From contig NZ_JBFTXJ020000003.1 in the NCBI RefSeq assembly GCF_041379945.2, forward strand, positions 372,001 to 436,000: 64,000 bases of DNA, given 5' to 3'. Positions 16,441 to 25,121 of this stretch are shown piece by piece (position 1 is the first letter of the stretch; the number at the start of each line of letters is the position of its first letter). The notes under the pieces were generated by a model that worked only from the letters and a program-made list of their open reading frames with translations, did no database searches and was not told the origin of the DNA. This DNA comes from Aneurinibacillus sp. REN35 (lineage in GTDB: Bacteria; Bacillota; Bacilli; Aneurinibacillales; Aneurinibacillaceae). The translations under genes and the position numbers were made by a program.

Positions 16441-17404
16441 AAGCTTGCTGCAGATGTTTAAGCAGGCACAAGATGAATTTCTTTCGGGAGAAGAGATTAG
16501 TCAGCGGCTGGGTGTTTCCCGTACAGCGATATGGAAGCATATTGAGGAGCTGCGGGAGGAAGGCTATGTGTTTGAAGCGGTACGCCGTTCCGGTTATCGT
16601 CTTCTCTCTACACCGGATGTAATGATTGCCGAAGAGATTAAAGCAGGTCTTGCAACACATACGCTTGGTCAGAATGTAAAGTACTACGCATCTATCGATT
16701 CCACGCAAAATAAATGCCAGGAGTTGGCCAAAGCAGATGCACCGGAAGGGACGCTTGTCGTTGCTGATCAGCAAATTGGCGGAAAAGGGAGACTTGGCCG
16801 GGTGTGGTATTCGCCGCCGAATACGAACATTTCAATGAGTCTACTGCTTCGTCCGCAACTGGAATTACAGAAATGCCCCCAGCTTACTCTGCTTACAGCG
16901 GTTGCTATTGTAGAGACGCTGCGTGAGTTTTGCGAGATCGATGCGCAAATTAAATGGCCTAATGATATTCTTGTAGGCGGCAAGAAGGTGTGCGGCATTC
17001 TAACTGAGCTGAATGCGGAGTCCGACCGTATTCATTCGCTTGTTATCGGCATGGGGCTGAATGTAAATACGCTTGCAGAACAGTTCCCGGATGATGTGCG
17101 TGATGTAGCAACATCACTGCGTATCGTCAAGGGAGAAGCGCTGCGCCGGGTGCCGATCATTCAGCAAATCCTTGAACGTCTTGAAGTGTTATATGAGCTG
17201 TATCTTGCAGAAGGGTTTGCACCGATAAAGGAACGTTGGGAACGTTTTGCGCTTACTACCGGTAAAAATGTAACCATTCGCACCCTACAGGGGTCGCTGA
17301 CCGGATATGCGGAGGGAATTGATGAAGCCGGTGTGCTGCTTGTGCGCAAAGAAGACGGTTCGGTGACCAAGGTTTACTCAGCGGATGTGGAGATACACCC
17401 GTAA
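16427..17404 (+). CDS. birA: Bifunctional biotin-protein ligase and biotin operon repressor BirA
   Basis: BirA makes biotinyl-5'-AMP and transfers biotin to carboxylases, and when biotin is plentiful represses biotin genes. The 325-aa protein has an N-terminal winged helix (SQRLGVSRTAIWKHIEELRE, about residues 20-60), so it is the DNA-binding, bifunctional form. The ligase domain has the biotinyl-AMP loop GGKGRLGRVWYSP and KWPNDI. A C-terminal SH3-like domain completes it. A dyad that fits a BirA operator lies before bioD at 53518-53550. Confidence 0.96.
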   Translation: MKIRESLLQMFKQAQDEFLSGEEISQRLGVSRTAIWKHIEELREEGYVFEAVRRSGYRLLSTPDVMIAEEIKAGLATHTLGQNVKYYASIDSTQNKCQELAKADAPEGTLVVADQQIGGKGRLGRVWYSPPNTNISMSLLLRPQLELQKCPQLTLLTAVAIVETLREFCEIDAQIKWPNDILVGGKKVCGILTELNAESDRIHSLVIGMGLNVNTLAEQFPDDVRDVATSLRIVKGEALRRVPIIQQILERLEVLYELYLAEGFAPIKERWERFALTTGKNVTIRTLQGSLTGYAEGIDEAGVLLVRKEDGSVTKVYSADVEIHP

Positions 17405-17439
17405 CCTCATCAGGTTTCGACGTAAATATGCAAAAATCA

Positions 17440-17469
17440 TTGCCTGTCTCCTCTTTTTCTGCTTATAAT
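17440..17469 (+). promoter_or_regulatory. Sigma-A promoter for the panBCD leader
   Basis: TTGCCT at 17440-17445 and TATAAT at 17464-17469 are separated by 18 nt. It lies 36 nt after the birA stop and predicts a transcription start near 17476 and a leader of about 246 nt before panB. Confidence 0.7.
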
Positions 17470-17472
17470 GAA

Positions 17473-17663
17473 GGTGTCAGGGTCGTATCCATAGGGAACG
17501 GCACCAGATACCTTTATTTGATGATAATTTGATAAGAACGGTACAATCCAAGTAATCTGCTCTGAGCCGATGAGGACCGAGACAGAGGGAGTCCATTGTT
17601 GCCATATTTACGTTTTTTAAATCATGGTTTCAGTACGCCTTCTCCTCTGTTGAAGGCGTTTTT
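17473..17663 (+). ncRNA. Candidate pan-motif-type leader RNA of panBCD
   Basis: The panB leader holds two tandem hairpins: stem GGTGTC (17473) with GGCACC (17500-17505), and stem CTCTG (17560) with CAGAG (17583-17587). Inside each stem the first bases are AG, and purine-rich segments (GGGAAC; CCGAGA) precede the 3' strand. The Rfam pan motif is known as a structured, often tandem RNA upstream of panB in Firmicutes, so position and tandem layout fit. I could not verify its consensus. An alternative 7-bp pairing, ACAGAGG (17582-17588) with the loop CCTCTGT (17644-17650) of the downstream terminator, could act in switching. Confidence 0.5.
17635..17663 (+). terminator. Intrinsic terminator (possible attenuator) before panB
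   Basis: An 8-bp perfect stem (ACGCCTTC at 17635-17642 with GAAGGCGT at 17652-17659) runs directly into TTTT. It lies 58 nt before the panB ATG and downstream of the leader promoter, so it can control entry into panBCD. Confidence 0.65.
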
Positions 17664-17721
17664 ATATGCCTTCATCACATGTTTTTTTGCCGCGTGGCTC
17701 AAAGTACAAGGAGGAAGGAAG

Positions 17722-18579
17722 ATGGCAGGAAGTTCAATGGTTACAACAGCGTCTTTAAAAGAGATGAAGCAGCAGGGGAAACGTATTGTTATGTTGACCG
17801 CATACGATTATCCGGCTGCAAAGCTTGCAGAGGAAGCGGGCGTTGATATGATTCTTGTCGGGGATTCGCTCGGTATGGTCGTGCTCGGGTATGACTCAAC
17901 GCTGCCCGTGACACTTGATGACATGGTTCACCATACGAAAGCGGTTACGCGCGGAGCCAAACGCGCTTTTGTCGTCGCGGACCTTCCGTTTCTTACGTAT
18001 CACGGCACGATTGAAGATGCGCTGCGAAATGCCGGGCGCCTGATGCAGGAAGGACTGGCAAAAGCCGTGAAAATCGAAGGTGGAGCGGAGCTTGCACCAT
18101 TGATTCGCCGCTGTACGCAGGCAGGTATTCCTGTTGTTGCGCATATCGGTCTTACACCGCAATCGGTGCACCAATTGGGCGGCTACAAAGTACAAGGCAA
18201 AACACCAGAAGCTGCGCAAAAGCTGCTTGACGATGCGCTTGCGCTTGAAGAAGCGGGTGCTTTTGCACTTGTAATGGAATGTGTACCCAAACAACTTGCC
18301 GCATTAATCTCACAAAAGCTATCCATTCCAACGATTGGCATCGGAGCTGGAGCCGGTTGCGATGGTCAGGTACTGGTATATCATGATATTCTGTCTTATG
18401 GCAGTGACCGAGTACCGAAATTTGTGAAGAAATATGCCGATGCAGGTTCCCTTATTAGAGAGGCCATTGCTCAGTATGCTGAGGAAGTGCGCAGCGGTGC
18501 GTTTCCGGCGGAAGAGCATACATTTACAATAAAAGAAGAGACCATAGAGAAATTATACGGAGAAGGGGTTCAGGTATGA
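17722..18579 (+). CDS. panB: 3-methyl-2-oxobutanoate hydroxymethyltransferase
   Basis: PanB transfers a hydroxymethyl group from methylene-tetrahydrofolate to 2-oxoisovalerate, giving ketopantoate, the first committed step to pantothenate and CoA. The 285-aa TIM-barrel protein shows [16 protein letters not shown], the Mg-binding LVGDSLGMV, and [15 protein letters not shown]. The ATG at 17722 has an ideal AAGGAGGAAG site and is preferred over an in-frame start at 17596 that lies within the leader. Its stop overlaps panC (ATGA). Confidence 0.97.
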   Translation: MAGSSMVTTASLKEMKQQGKRIVMLTAYDYPAAKLAEEAGVDMILVGDSLGMVVLGYDSTLPVTLDDMVHHTKAVTRGAKRAFVVADLPFLTYHGTIEDALRNAGRLMQEGLAKAVKIEGGAELAPLIRRCTQAGIPVVAHIGLTPQSVHQLGGYKVQGKTPEAAQKLLDDALALEEAGAFALVMECVPKQLAALISQKLSIPTIGIGAGAGCDGQVLVYHDILSYGSDRVPKFVKKYADAGSLIREAIAQYAEEVRSGAFPAEEHTFTIKEETIEKLYGEGVQV

Positions 18580-19445
18580 GAACGGTTTCCTCCATTCAAG
18601 AGGTGCGGTCTTTATTAAAGCAGTCGCGTACAAAGAAGATCGGCTTTGTACCGACAATGGGATATTTGCATGAAGGGCATGTAAGCCTCGTCGATCAAGC
18701 AAAGAAGATGTGTGATATCGTCGTGATGAGCATTTTTGTAAATCCGCTTCAGTTTGGTCCGAATGAAGACTTGGCCAGCTATCCGCGCGATGTAGAGCGG
18801 GACAGTCAATTAGCCGCATCGCGCGGCGTAGATATTCTCTTTTTTCCATCGGTGGAAGAAATGTATCCATCAGGAAGCAAAACCCTTGTAGCGGTACGCG
18901 ATATTACCGATGCATTATGCGGAGCTTCGCGCCCGGGACACTTTGATGGCGTGTCGACAGTCGTTACGAAGCTGTTCAATATCATCCAGCCTGACTATGC
19001 ATTTTTTGGCATGAAGGACGCGCAGCAGGTCGCTGTTGTTACACAAATGGTACGGGATCTCAATATTCCTACCGAGGTGGTGCCATGTCCGATTGTTCGG
19101 GAGGCAGATGGGCTTGCACTGAGCTCGCGCAATGTGTATTTGTCTGCGGAAGAACGCAAGCAGGCACTTGTTCTTTCTCGTTCGCTTATGCGGGCCAAGG
19201 AGATGGTTGAGATGGGAGAGAGAAGCGAAGCGGCGCTTCGTGCAGCGATCGAATCCACGATTCAAGAAAGTTCGCTCGCACAAATTGATTACATTGAAAT
19301 TCGCAGCTATCCCGATCTCGCTCCCTTAACAGAACTGCGGGGAAATTGCCTTATTGCGCTGGCGGTTCGATTCGGCCGTACGCGCTTAATCGATAATATT
19401 ATGCTCGTTGCGAGCCAGGAGGAAGCAGCATGTTCCGTACGATGA
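18576..19445 (+). CDS. panC: Pantoate--beta-alanine ligase
   Basis: PanC condenses pantoate with beta-alanine using ATP through a pantoyl-adenylate. The 289-aa Rossmann-fold protein has the HIGH-type motif as [13 protein letters not shown], the [11 protein letters not shown] segment, and the KMSKS-equivalent loop in LSSRNVYLS. It overlaps panB by 4 nt and panD by 16 nt, giving a tightly coupled panBCD operon. Confidence 0.97.
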   Translation: MRTVSSIQEVRSLLKQSRTKKIGFVPTMGYLHEGHVSLVDQAKKMCDIVVMSIFVNPLQFGPNEDLASYPRDVERDSQLAASRGVDILFFPSVEEMYPSGSKTLVAVRDITDALCGASRPGHFDGVSTVVTKLFNIIQPDYAFFGMKDAQQVAVVTQMVRDLNIPTEVVPCPIVREADGLALSSRNVYLSAEERKQALVLSRSLMRAKEMVEMGERSEAALRAAIESTIQESSLAQIDYIEIRSYPDLAPLTELRGNCLIALAVRFGRTRLIDNIMLVASQEEAACSVR

Positions 19446-19813
19446 TGAAAGCAAAAATCCACCGGGCAACCGTAACGGAAGCCAACCTGAATTATGTAGG
19501 CAGCATTACGATTGACCGCGATATTATGGATGCGGTGGATATTCTACCAAATGAAAAAGTGCAGATTGTTAACAATAATAATGGCGCTCGCCTAGAAACA
19601 TATGTGATTGAAGGAGAACGCGGTAGCGGGGTAATCTGTCTAAATGGTGCAGCAGCCCGCCTGGTTCAACCCGGTGATATCGTAATCATCATCGCCTATG
19701 CGATGATGAGCGATGCGGAGGCGAAAGAGTATAAACCAAAAGTCGCCATCATGGATGAAGGTAACCGTATTGTCGAAATGATCGGTGAAGAAATTCATGC
19801 GACAGTACTGTAA
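19430..19813 (+). CDS. panD: Aspartate 1-decarboxylase
   Basis: PanD makes beta-alanine from aspartate, the third input to pantothenate. The 127-aa protein is a pyruvoyl enzyme translated as a proenzyme; the self-cleavage site Gly-Ser is visible in YVGSITID, where the serine becomes the pyruvoyl group. Length equals the B. subtilis protein. A strong terminator ends the operon. Confidence 0.97.
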   Translation: MFRTMMKAKIHRATVTEANLNYVGSITIDRDIMDAVDILPNEKVQIVNNNNGARLETYVIEGERGSGVICLNGAAARLVQPGDIVIIIAYAMMSDAEAKEYKPKVAIMDEGNRIVEMIGEEIHATVL

Positions 19814-19830
19814 AACAGTGAGACTTATGG

Positions 19831-19874
19831 GAAGAGGAGCAGGACAAGCTGATGTCCTGCTCCTCTTCTTTTAT
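19831..19874 (+). terminator. Strong intrinsic terminator after panBCD
   Basis: A 15-bp stem formed by 19831-19845 and 19854-19868, with an 8-nt loop, is followed by TTTT. Confidence 0.87.
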
Positions 19875-19975
19875 GTTCCTGGGCTGCTTTTCATAATTTC
19901 CCGTTCATTGTGCCACACTGATACTAGATAAAGCGCTTGTAGAGGAAAAAACATACAAGAAAGGTGGCGGGTGGG

Positions 19976-21412
19976 ATGCTGTTGTCGCATTATTTTGCCG
20001 CGTTAACGGACAAGATCTCGACAGTGAAAGCGCGTATGGCGGTGGCAGAAGAGGCAGAGCTTGCCATGCTGTATCAGGATGTTTTGCATCTGCGTCAGAT
20101 CAGCGACATGATTGTAGAGGAATGGATCGGATTTGAAGAACAACTGATTGAAATCCAGCGGATGTTTGAAGGAGAAGCTGCCCGCGACCAAGTTGCCCCT
20201 TTAGCTTTGGAGGTGGCAGAAGAAGAGACGGCGCAGTCTTGGGACGAGCATAGCGAGGAATATATAGAAGAAATTTATCTGCCATATGCCCTAGCGGCTA
20301 CGTTTCGTCAGGGACAGGGATACTTTATGCTTTCCATGTACAGAGAAGCGGTGGCCTCTTTTAACCGTGTACTTGAAGAAGCGCCCGATATTGCAGTAGC
20401 GAGACTTTATCTTGCCTTTGGCTTTCTCATGTCCAGGCGCTTTGATGTCGCATACCAGCAGTTCCGCTTGCTCGCCGAGACGTGTAATCATGCGTTCATT
20501 TGCGCCGCATCCTATAACGCGATGGGCTGCATTGCCGCCTTGGAGGGAAATCCTGAGCAGGGATTATCTTGGTTTGAACGTGCGCTGACCGCACTTCCTG
20601 AACTTGTGGACGCACGGTACAATCAAGCACTTACGCTCTATCGTCTAGGCCGGTATGAAGATGCAGGCAAAACAGTGGCGCCGCTGCTTGGAAGTAAAAG
20701 CGAGGATGTAGACGGGTTGCTTTTGATAAGCATGTGCTGTATGAAAACGGGCAGGAAAAACGAAGCTTACACGTTTTTGCAGCAGGCTGAGCCGCTTACC
20801 TATCAGACAAGCCAGCGCAAATTGCTCGCTTGTGCGTACGAAAAAATCGAACGATATACAGATGCAGCTCGCTGTTATCAGCGTCTATTAGGAGAAGGAC
20901 AAGCAGATGCTTCTGTATGGCATGGGTTGGGCTGGTCGTTATGGCAGACAGGGGAGGTGGACAAAGCCCTCTCTTATGTGAAATATGCGCTGACATTAGC
21001 CCCCAATCATGCGAATTATGCATGCTCCTATGCATGGATTCTTCTCTGTCAGGGTGAAGCGGAGCGTGCGCTGTATATATTTAAAGAAACTGCTCAGAAG
21101 CATGATTATCCGATTGCGCGTGTCGGGATCGCTGAAGTGCTGCTAAGAGGTGGGCAATTTACAGAAGCGCAAAGGCTTATTGATGAATTGCTGAAGGAGA
21201 GTGTACCCCACATCCAGGGATTGGGACATTACCTTCAGGGAAAATGGTTTTTGCTGCAGGGAAAGGCCAATGAAGCACTTGTGCACTTCTCAGCAAGCCA
21301 TACTAAAGGAAAGCTTCGAGAAGGCGGCTTGTATGCAGGTCTTGTGCATTATACGTCCGGCGCGCACAGGGAGGCATATGAACGTTGGCAGGAATGGATA
21401 CCGGCGCCGTAA
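19976..21412 (+). CDS. Large TPR-repeat protein of unknown function
   Basis: The 478-aa soluble protein has an acidic N-terminal segment of about 100 residues and then about nine TPR units, such as YFMLSMYREAVASFNRVLEE and YIYHDAARCYQRLL-like repeats. It probably works as a scaffold; nothing in it suggests catalysis. It stands alone between panD and dinG, where B. subtilis has no such gene. The ATG at 19976 is chosen because AAAGGTGG lies 8 nt upstream; an in-frame GTG at 19964 overlaps that site. Confidence 0.75.
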   Translation: MLLSHYFAALTDKISTVKARMAVAEEAELAMLYQDVLHLRQISDMIVEEWIGFEEQLIEIQRMFEGEAARDQVAPLALEVAEEETAQSWDEHSEEYIEEIYLPYALAATFRQGQGYFMLSMYREAVASFNRVLEEAPDIAVARLYLAFGFLMSRRFDVAYQQFRLLAETCNHAFICAASYNAMGCIAALEGNPEQGLSWFERALTALPELVDARYNQALTLYRLGRYEDAGKTVAPLLGSKSEDVDGLLLISMCCMKTGRKNEAYTFLQQAEPLTYQTSQRKLLACAYEKIERYTDAARCYQRLLGEGQADASVWHGLGWSLWQTGEVDKALSYVKYALTLAPNHANYACSYAWILLCQGEAERALYIFKETAQKHDYPIARVGIAEVLLRGGQFTEAQRLIDELLKESVPHIQGLGHYLQGKWFLLQGKANEALVHFSASHTKGKLREGGLYAGLVHYTSGAHREAYERWQEWIPAP

Positions 21413-21432
21413 ACGCCGGTTTTTCTTTTTTT
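21400..21432 (+). terminator. Intrinsic terminator overlapping the TPR gene stop
   Basis: A 7-bp stem (ACCGGCG with CGCCGGT) spans the stop codon and runs into a long T-rich tract. Confidence 0.88.
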
Positions 21433-21523
21433 ATATTGCACTTACACGGTAAGTGATAGAAAATAGTAAGTGAATCCTTGTCTATACACAAGTAAGGAAG
21501 CGGAAGAGTTTGAGGTGAAATAA

Positions 21524-24367
21524 TTGAACACTTTTGTTGTGGTCGATTTTGAGACGACGGGCAATCGACCAAAAGAGGGAGATAAGATTATACAGATCGG
21601 CGCGGTGCTTGTCCGCGAAGGAGAAATCATTGAGCGTTTCTCTACACTGGTTAATCCCCATGTCGATATCCCTCCTTTTATCGAAAAGCTAACAGGCATT
21701 AACAATGAGATGGTAGAAGATGCACCGTCTATTGAAGATGCGCTGCCCCCGTTGTTAAAAATGTTAGATGGGGCCGCTTTTGTAGCCCATAATGTTTTTT
21801 TTGATTTATCATTTTTGCAAAATGCACTCAGTGAGGCTGGATATCATCCTTTCACAGGTCCTCTTCTTGATACGGTGGAGCTATCCAGGCTCCTTTTGCC
21901 CGCCCAGGAGGGCTACCGTTTATCCGATCTTTCTGTCGGTCTTGATATTGCACATGATCGTCCACATCAGGCTGATTCTGATGCGGAAGCGACGGCTTTT
22001 ATTTTGCTGCATTTGTTAGAGCGGCTCAAGACACTGCCGCTTGTCACCATTCAACATCTGCAGCGGCTAAGCCGCCCGTTTCATTCAGATGTCGAGGTGC
22101 TGCTCTCGGATATAGAACAGCAGAAGATTCGAGGGGGCGCATATGAGCCTGCTGGAGATTTGGAAGTGATTCATCAGATCTGTCTGAAGAAGCGCCGGGC
22201 TATTGAGAAAGAAAACGGGCGTGCTTTAGAGGAAACAATGGATTTTGACACCTTTGTTGAGAGTCTGTTTGGTGAACAGGGAAGCTTAAAGGAATGGATG
22301 CCTGGTTTTGAGCTTCGCCCCGCTCAGGTTACGATGATGAAGCAGGTGTATGATTCGTTTGCTTCTAGTCGCCATCTGATGATAGAAGCGGGAACGGGAA
22401 CAGGGAAATCACTTGCTTATCTGATCCCGGCCATTTTCTGGGCGAAGGAGCAGGAAGAGACTGTTGTAATCTCCACGCATACCATTCAACTGCAGGAGCA
22501 GATGTATACCAGGGATCTACCGCTCATGCAGGCGATTTTTGGCGAGGATGCTCCACGTATTTCTGTTTTAAAAGGAAGAAACAACTATCTATGCTTGCGG
22601 AAGTTTTCACATAGCATCCAGGAAGCGCACGATAATTATGATGTACAGCTTAGCAAGTCTCAGATGCTTGTGTGGCTTACGGAAACGGAGACAGGCGATG
22701 TAGAAGAAATCAGTCTTCCATCCGGAGGCCAAACCTATTGGAAGCAGGTACAGAGCGATGCTAATTCCTGTCTAAATAGGCAGTGTCCGTGGTTTTCGCG
22801 CTGTTATTACCATCAGGCGAGACGCAAAGCACAGCAGGCGGAAGTCATTGTTACCAACCATTCGCTTCTGTTTACCGATATGAATTCTGAGCATCGTATT
22901 CTTCCTTCTTATCGTTATGCAGTTATTGATGAAGCCCATCATTTCGATGATGTAGCAAGCCGTCATTTGGGCGATACGATTTCATCGTATCAATTGGAAG
23001 GTATGCTGCATCGACTGCATCCTGATCGTGGCCCAGGCCTGCTTGAAGAGGTGGAAGAGGCGGTACGAGGCTGGAGTACAGCTTCGTATGAAGAAGTAAA
23101 GCATACGATCGAGACTTCGTATCAGCAGATTCGTGAAGGCAAGGAAGCGGTCCGCGAGATGTATAATTTGCTCTATCAATGGTCGCATCAGCGTGCCAAA
23201 GAGGGAGAAGAGCTTGGTCATACCGTCATGCGCTATAAGCAGGAGAATTTACAGAACCGCTTTGGACGCGCCGTGGTCTCTGCTGTTCGCAATAGCGTAG
23301 ATCTTCTTCTTACGATTGGGAGAAAGCTTGAAGCGGTTTATGCCGATATTCACGGGGAAGATGTGCCGATGGGGATGAAAGGGCTTCTGACGGATTTGAA
23401 CGGTGTAGTCAATGATTGTCAGCACTATGCGTCACTGCTCCATGACATGCTGTTGGTTGAAGATGAAGATTATGTATATTGGGTCGAATTAGATACGCGC
23501 AGTACAAGAAAAAGTCTGTTTTTACAGCGTGTGCCGATTGATGTCTCTGTGCCGCTGCGTGAACGCTTTTTTGATAAGAAAGAGAGCATCATTCTTACAT
23601 CAGCGACGTTAAGTGTTAATGCTTCTTTCAAGTATGCAACAGAGCGATTTGGCCTTTCTGATCTGCTGCAAGAAAATAATATTGATACAGCTGTCCTTGC
23701 CTCGCCGTTTGATTATAAGAAGCAGACGCTTGTGTGTATTCCAAGTGAAATTCCTAATATTAAAGGAGCAGTGGAAGGGCAGTTCGCTTCTGCGTTAATT
23801 GAATCACTAGCGCAGGTGGCGATGACGACAAAGGGACGCATGCTTGTGCTGTTTACTTCGTATGCCATGCTGCGCAGCGTGTACGATCCGTTGAAAGAAA
23901 AGCTAAAAGAAGCAGAGATTACTGTGCTTGGCCATGGAATGGATAGCTCAAGTCGCAGCAAGCTAACCAAGCAGTTTCGCTCTCTTCCCGCTTCGGTATT
24001 GCTTGGTACGAGCAGCTTTTGGGAAGGCGTAGATATTCCGGGAGAGGATCTATCTTGCTTGGCGATTGTGCGACTTCCGTTTGTGCCGCCAAATCACCCG
24101 CTTGTCGAAGCGCGCAACCAGCAGCTTGAAGAGCAGAAGAAAAATGCATTCATGCAACTGTCAGTGCCGCAGGCTGTAATCCGGTTTAAGCAGGGATTCG
24201 GCCGCTTGGTGCGCACGAGCACGGACCGTGGAGTGGTGCTCATTTATGATCGGCGTGTAATTGATGCACGCTATGGCAGGGTATTTTTACAATCACTGCC
24301 GGAAACAGATGTAGTAATTAAGCCGACGACGCAGCTTTTACCTGAGATTTCAGATTGGCTTTCGTAG
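21524..24367 (+). CDS. dinG: DinG-type helicase with N-terminal 3'-5' exonuclease domain
   Basis: The 947-aa protein joins a DnaQ-like exonuclease (residues 1-170, motif VVDFETTGN with DE residues, later HQADSDAEAT) to an XPD-like superfamily 2 helicase. The helicase shows Walker A EAGTGTGKS, the box VIDEAHHFDD, and a C-terminal QGFGRLVR. Cysteines C357, C416, C421 and C427 have the spacing Cx4Cx5C seen in Escherichia coli DinG, so a 4Fe-4S cluster is predicted. The start is TTG at 21524 with a GAGGTGA site. A role in DNA repair or replication-fork processing is inferred from family. Confidence 0.93.
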   Translation: MNTFVVVDFETTGNRPKEGDKIIQIGAVLVREGEIIERFSTLVNPHVDIPPFIEKLTGINNEMVEDAPSIEDALPPLLKMLDGAAFVAHNVFFDLSFLQNALSEAGYHPFTGPLLDTVELSRLLLPAQEGYRLSDLSVGLDIAHDRPHQADSDAEATAFILLHLLERLKTLPLVTIQHLQRLSRPFHSDVEVLLSDIEQQKIRGGAYEPAGDLEVIHQICLKKRRAIEKENGRALEETMDFDTFVESLFGEQGSLKEWMPGFELRPAQVTMMKQVYDSFASSRHLMIEAGTGTGKSLAYLIPAIFWAKEQEETVVISTHTIQLQEQMYTRDLPLMQAIFGEDAPRISVLKGRNNYLCLRKFSHSIQEAHDNYDVQLSKSQMLVWLTETETGDVEEISLPSGGQTYWKQVQSDANSCLNRQCPWFSRCYYHQARRKAQQAEVIVTNHSLLFTDMNSEHRILPSYRYAVIDEAHHFDDVASRHLGDTISSYQLEGMLHRLHPDRGPGLLEEVEEAVRGWSTASYEEVKHTIETSYQQIREGKEAVREMYNLLYQWSHQRAKEGEELGHTVMRYKQENLQNRFGRAVVSAVRNSVDLLLTIGRKLEAVYADIHGEDVPMGMKGLLTDLNGVVNDCQHYASLLHDMLLVEDEDYVYWVELDTRSTRKSLFLQRVPIDVSVPLRERFFDKKESIILTSATLSVNASFKYATERFGLSDLLQENNIDTAVLASPFDYKKQTLVCIPSEIPNIKGAVEGQFASALIESLAQVAMTTKGRMLVLFTSYAMLRSVYDPLKEKLKEAEITVLGHGMDSSSRSKLTKQFRSLPASVLLGTSSFWEGVDIPGEDLSCLAIVRLPFVPPNHPLVEARNQQLEEQKKNAFMQLSVPQAVIRFKQGFGRLVRTSTDRGVVLIYDRRVIDARYGRVFLQSLPETDVVIKPTTQLLPEISDWLS

Positions 24368-24482
24368 TGCATCGCGCTGCAGTTGATTCTGCCGTATAGA
24401 TAGAGGAAGGCAGAATCGGCTGTGGTTATGCAGCAAGGTTTTCTATTACACAGGAGTAGGTTGAAGAAGGGGAGGACCGAGA

Positions 24483-25100
24483 GTGAAAGTGCCAAAAATT
24501 TCTGATGCCGTCGTAAAGAGGCTTCCTGTTTATTTGCGTTATTTGAACAGCTTAAAAGCGATGAATGTTCGTACCGTTTCATCCCAGCAGTTGGGTGAAG
24601 CCCTTGATTTAAATCCGGCACAGATTCGTAAGGACCTTGCCTACTTTGGTGAATTCGGCCGTAAAGGAATAGGGTATGAAGTTAATTATCTGGTGGAAAA
24701 GATCAAGAACATCTTAAAGCTTGATCGGCAGGTTAATGTCCTCTTGGTCGGCGCAGGGCATCTCGGTCATGCCATCAGTAATTATAATGCGTATTTGAAG
24801 GACAACATGAAAATTACGGCTATTTTTGATGCCGATCCGACGAAAGTTGGCAATAAGATCGCCAACTTAACCATTCAACCGTTAGATGAATTAAAGGCTG
24901 TCGTGAAGGAGAAGAACATACGCATTGGTATCATCGCCGTGCCGGCAGATGCCGCACAGAAAGTAGCGGATTCTTTAGTGCATGCAGGCGTCGTAGGTAT
25001 TTTGAATTTTGCACCTACCAATTTGCGCGTACCGGAAGGCACCCGTGTTCATGATGCGGATGTCACGATGGAGTTGCATAGCTTGGCATATTATTTATAA
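24483..25100 (+). CDS. rex: Redox-sensing transcriptional repressor Rex
   Basis: Rex senses the NADH/NAD+ ratio and represses fermentation and respiratory genes when NADH is low. The 205-aa protein has an N-terminal winged helix (VKRLPVYLRYLNSL, then SSQQLGEALDLNPAQIRKDL) and a C-terminal Rossmann domain with LLVGAGHLGHA, followed by a swapped C-terminal helix. The GTG start at 24483 has a GGGGAGGA site. In B. subtilis rex lies elsewhere, so its place between dinG and mtaD is a rearrangement. A possible target is qcrABC. Confidence 0.95.
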   Translation: MKVPKISDAVVKRLPVYLRYLNSLKAMNVRTVSSQQLGEALDLNPAQIRKDLAYFGEFGRKGIGYEVNYLVEKIKNILKLDRQVNVLLVGAGHLGHAISNYNAYLKDNMKITAIFDADPTKVGNKIANLTIQPLDELKAVVKEKNIRIGIIAVPADAAQKVADSLVHAGVVGILNFAPTNLRVPEGTRVHDADVTMELHSLAYYL

Positions 25101-25121
25101 AAATATGGAGGTTTCTCTTTC

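Noticed and set aside
17560-17590. Hammerhead-like core in the panB leader (CCGATGAG followed by GAGAC)
   Set aside because: A hammerhead needs CUGANGA and GAAA. Both conserved parts have a mismatch, and the three-stem layout is not present.
24385-24417. Hairpin between dinG and rex as a terminator
   Set aside because: The 9-bp stem has a 15-nt loop and no T tract on either side, so it is not a standard intrinsic terminator.
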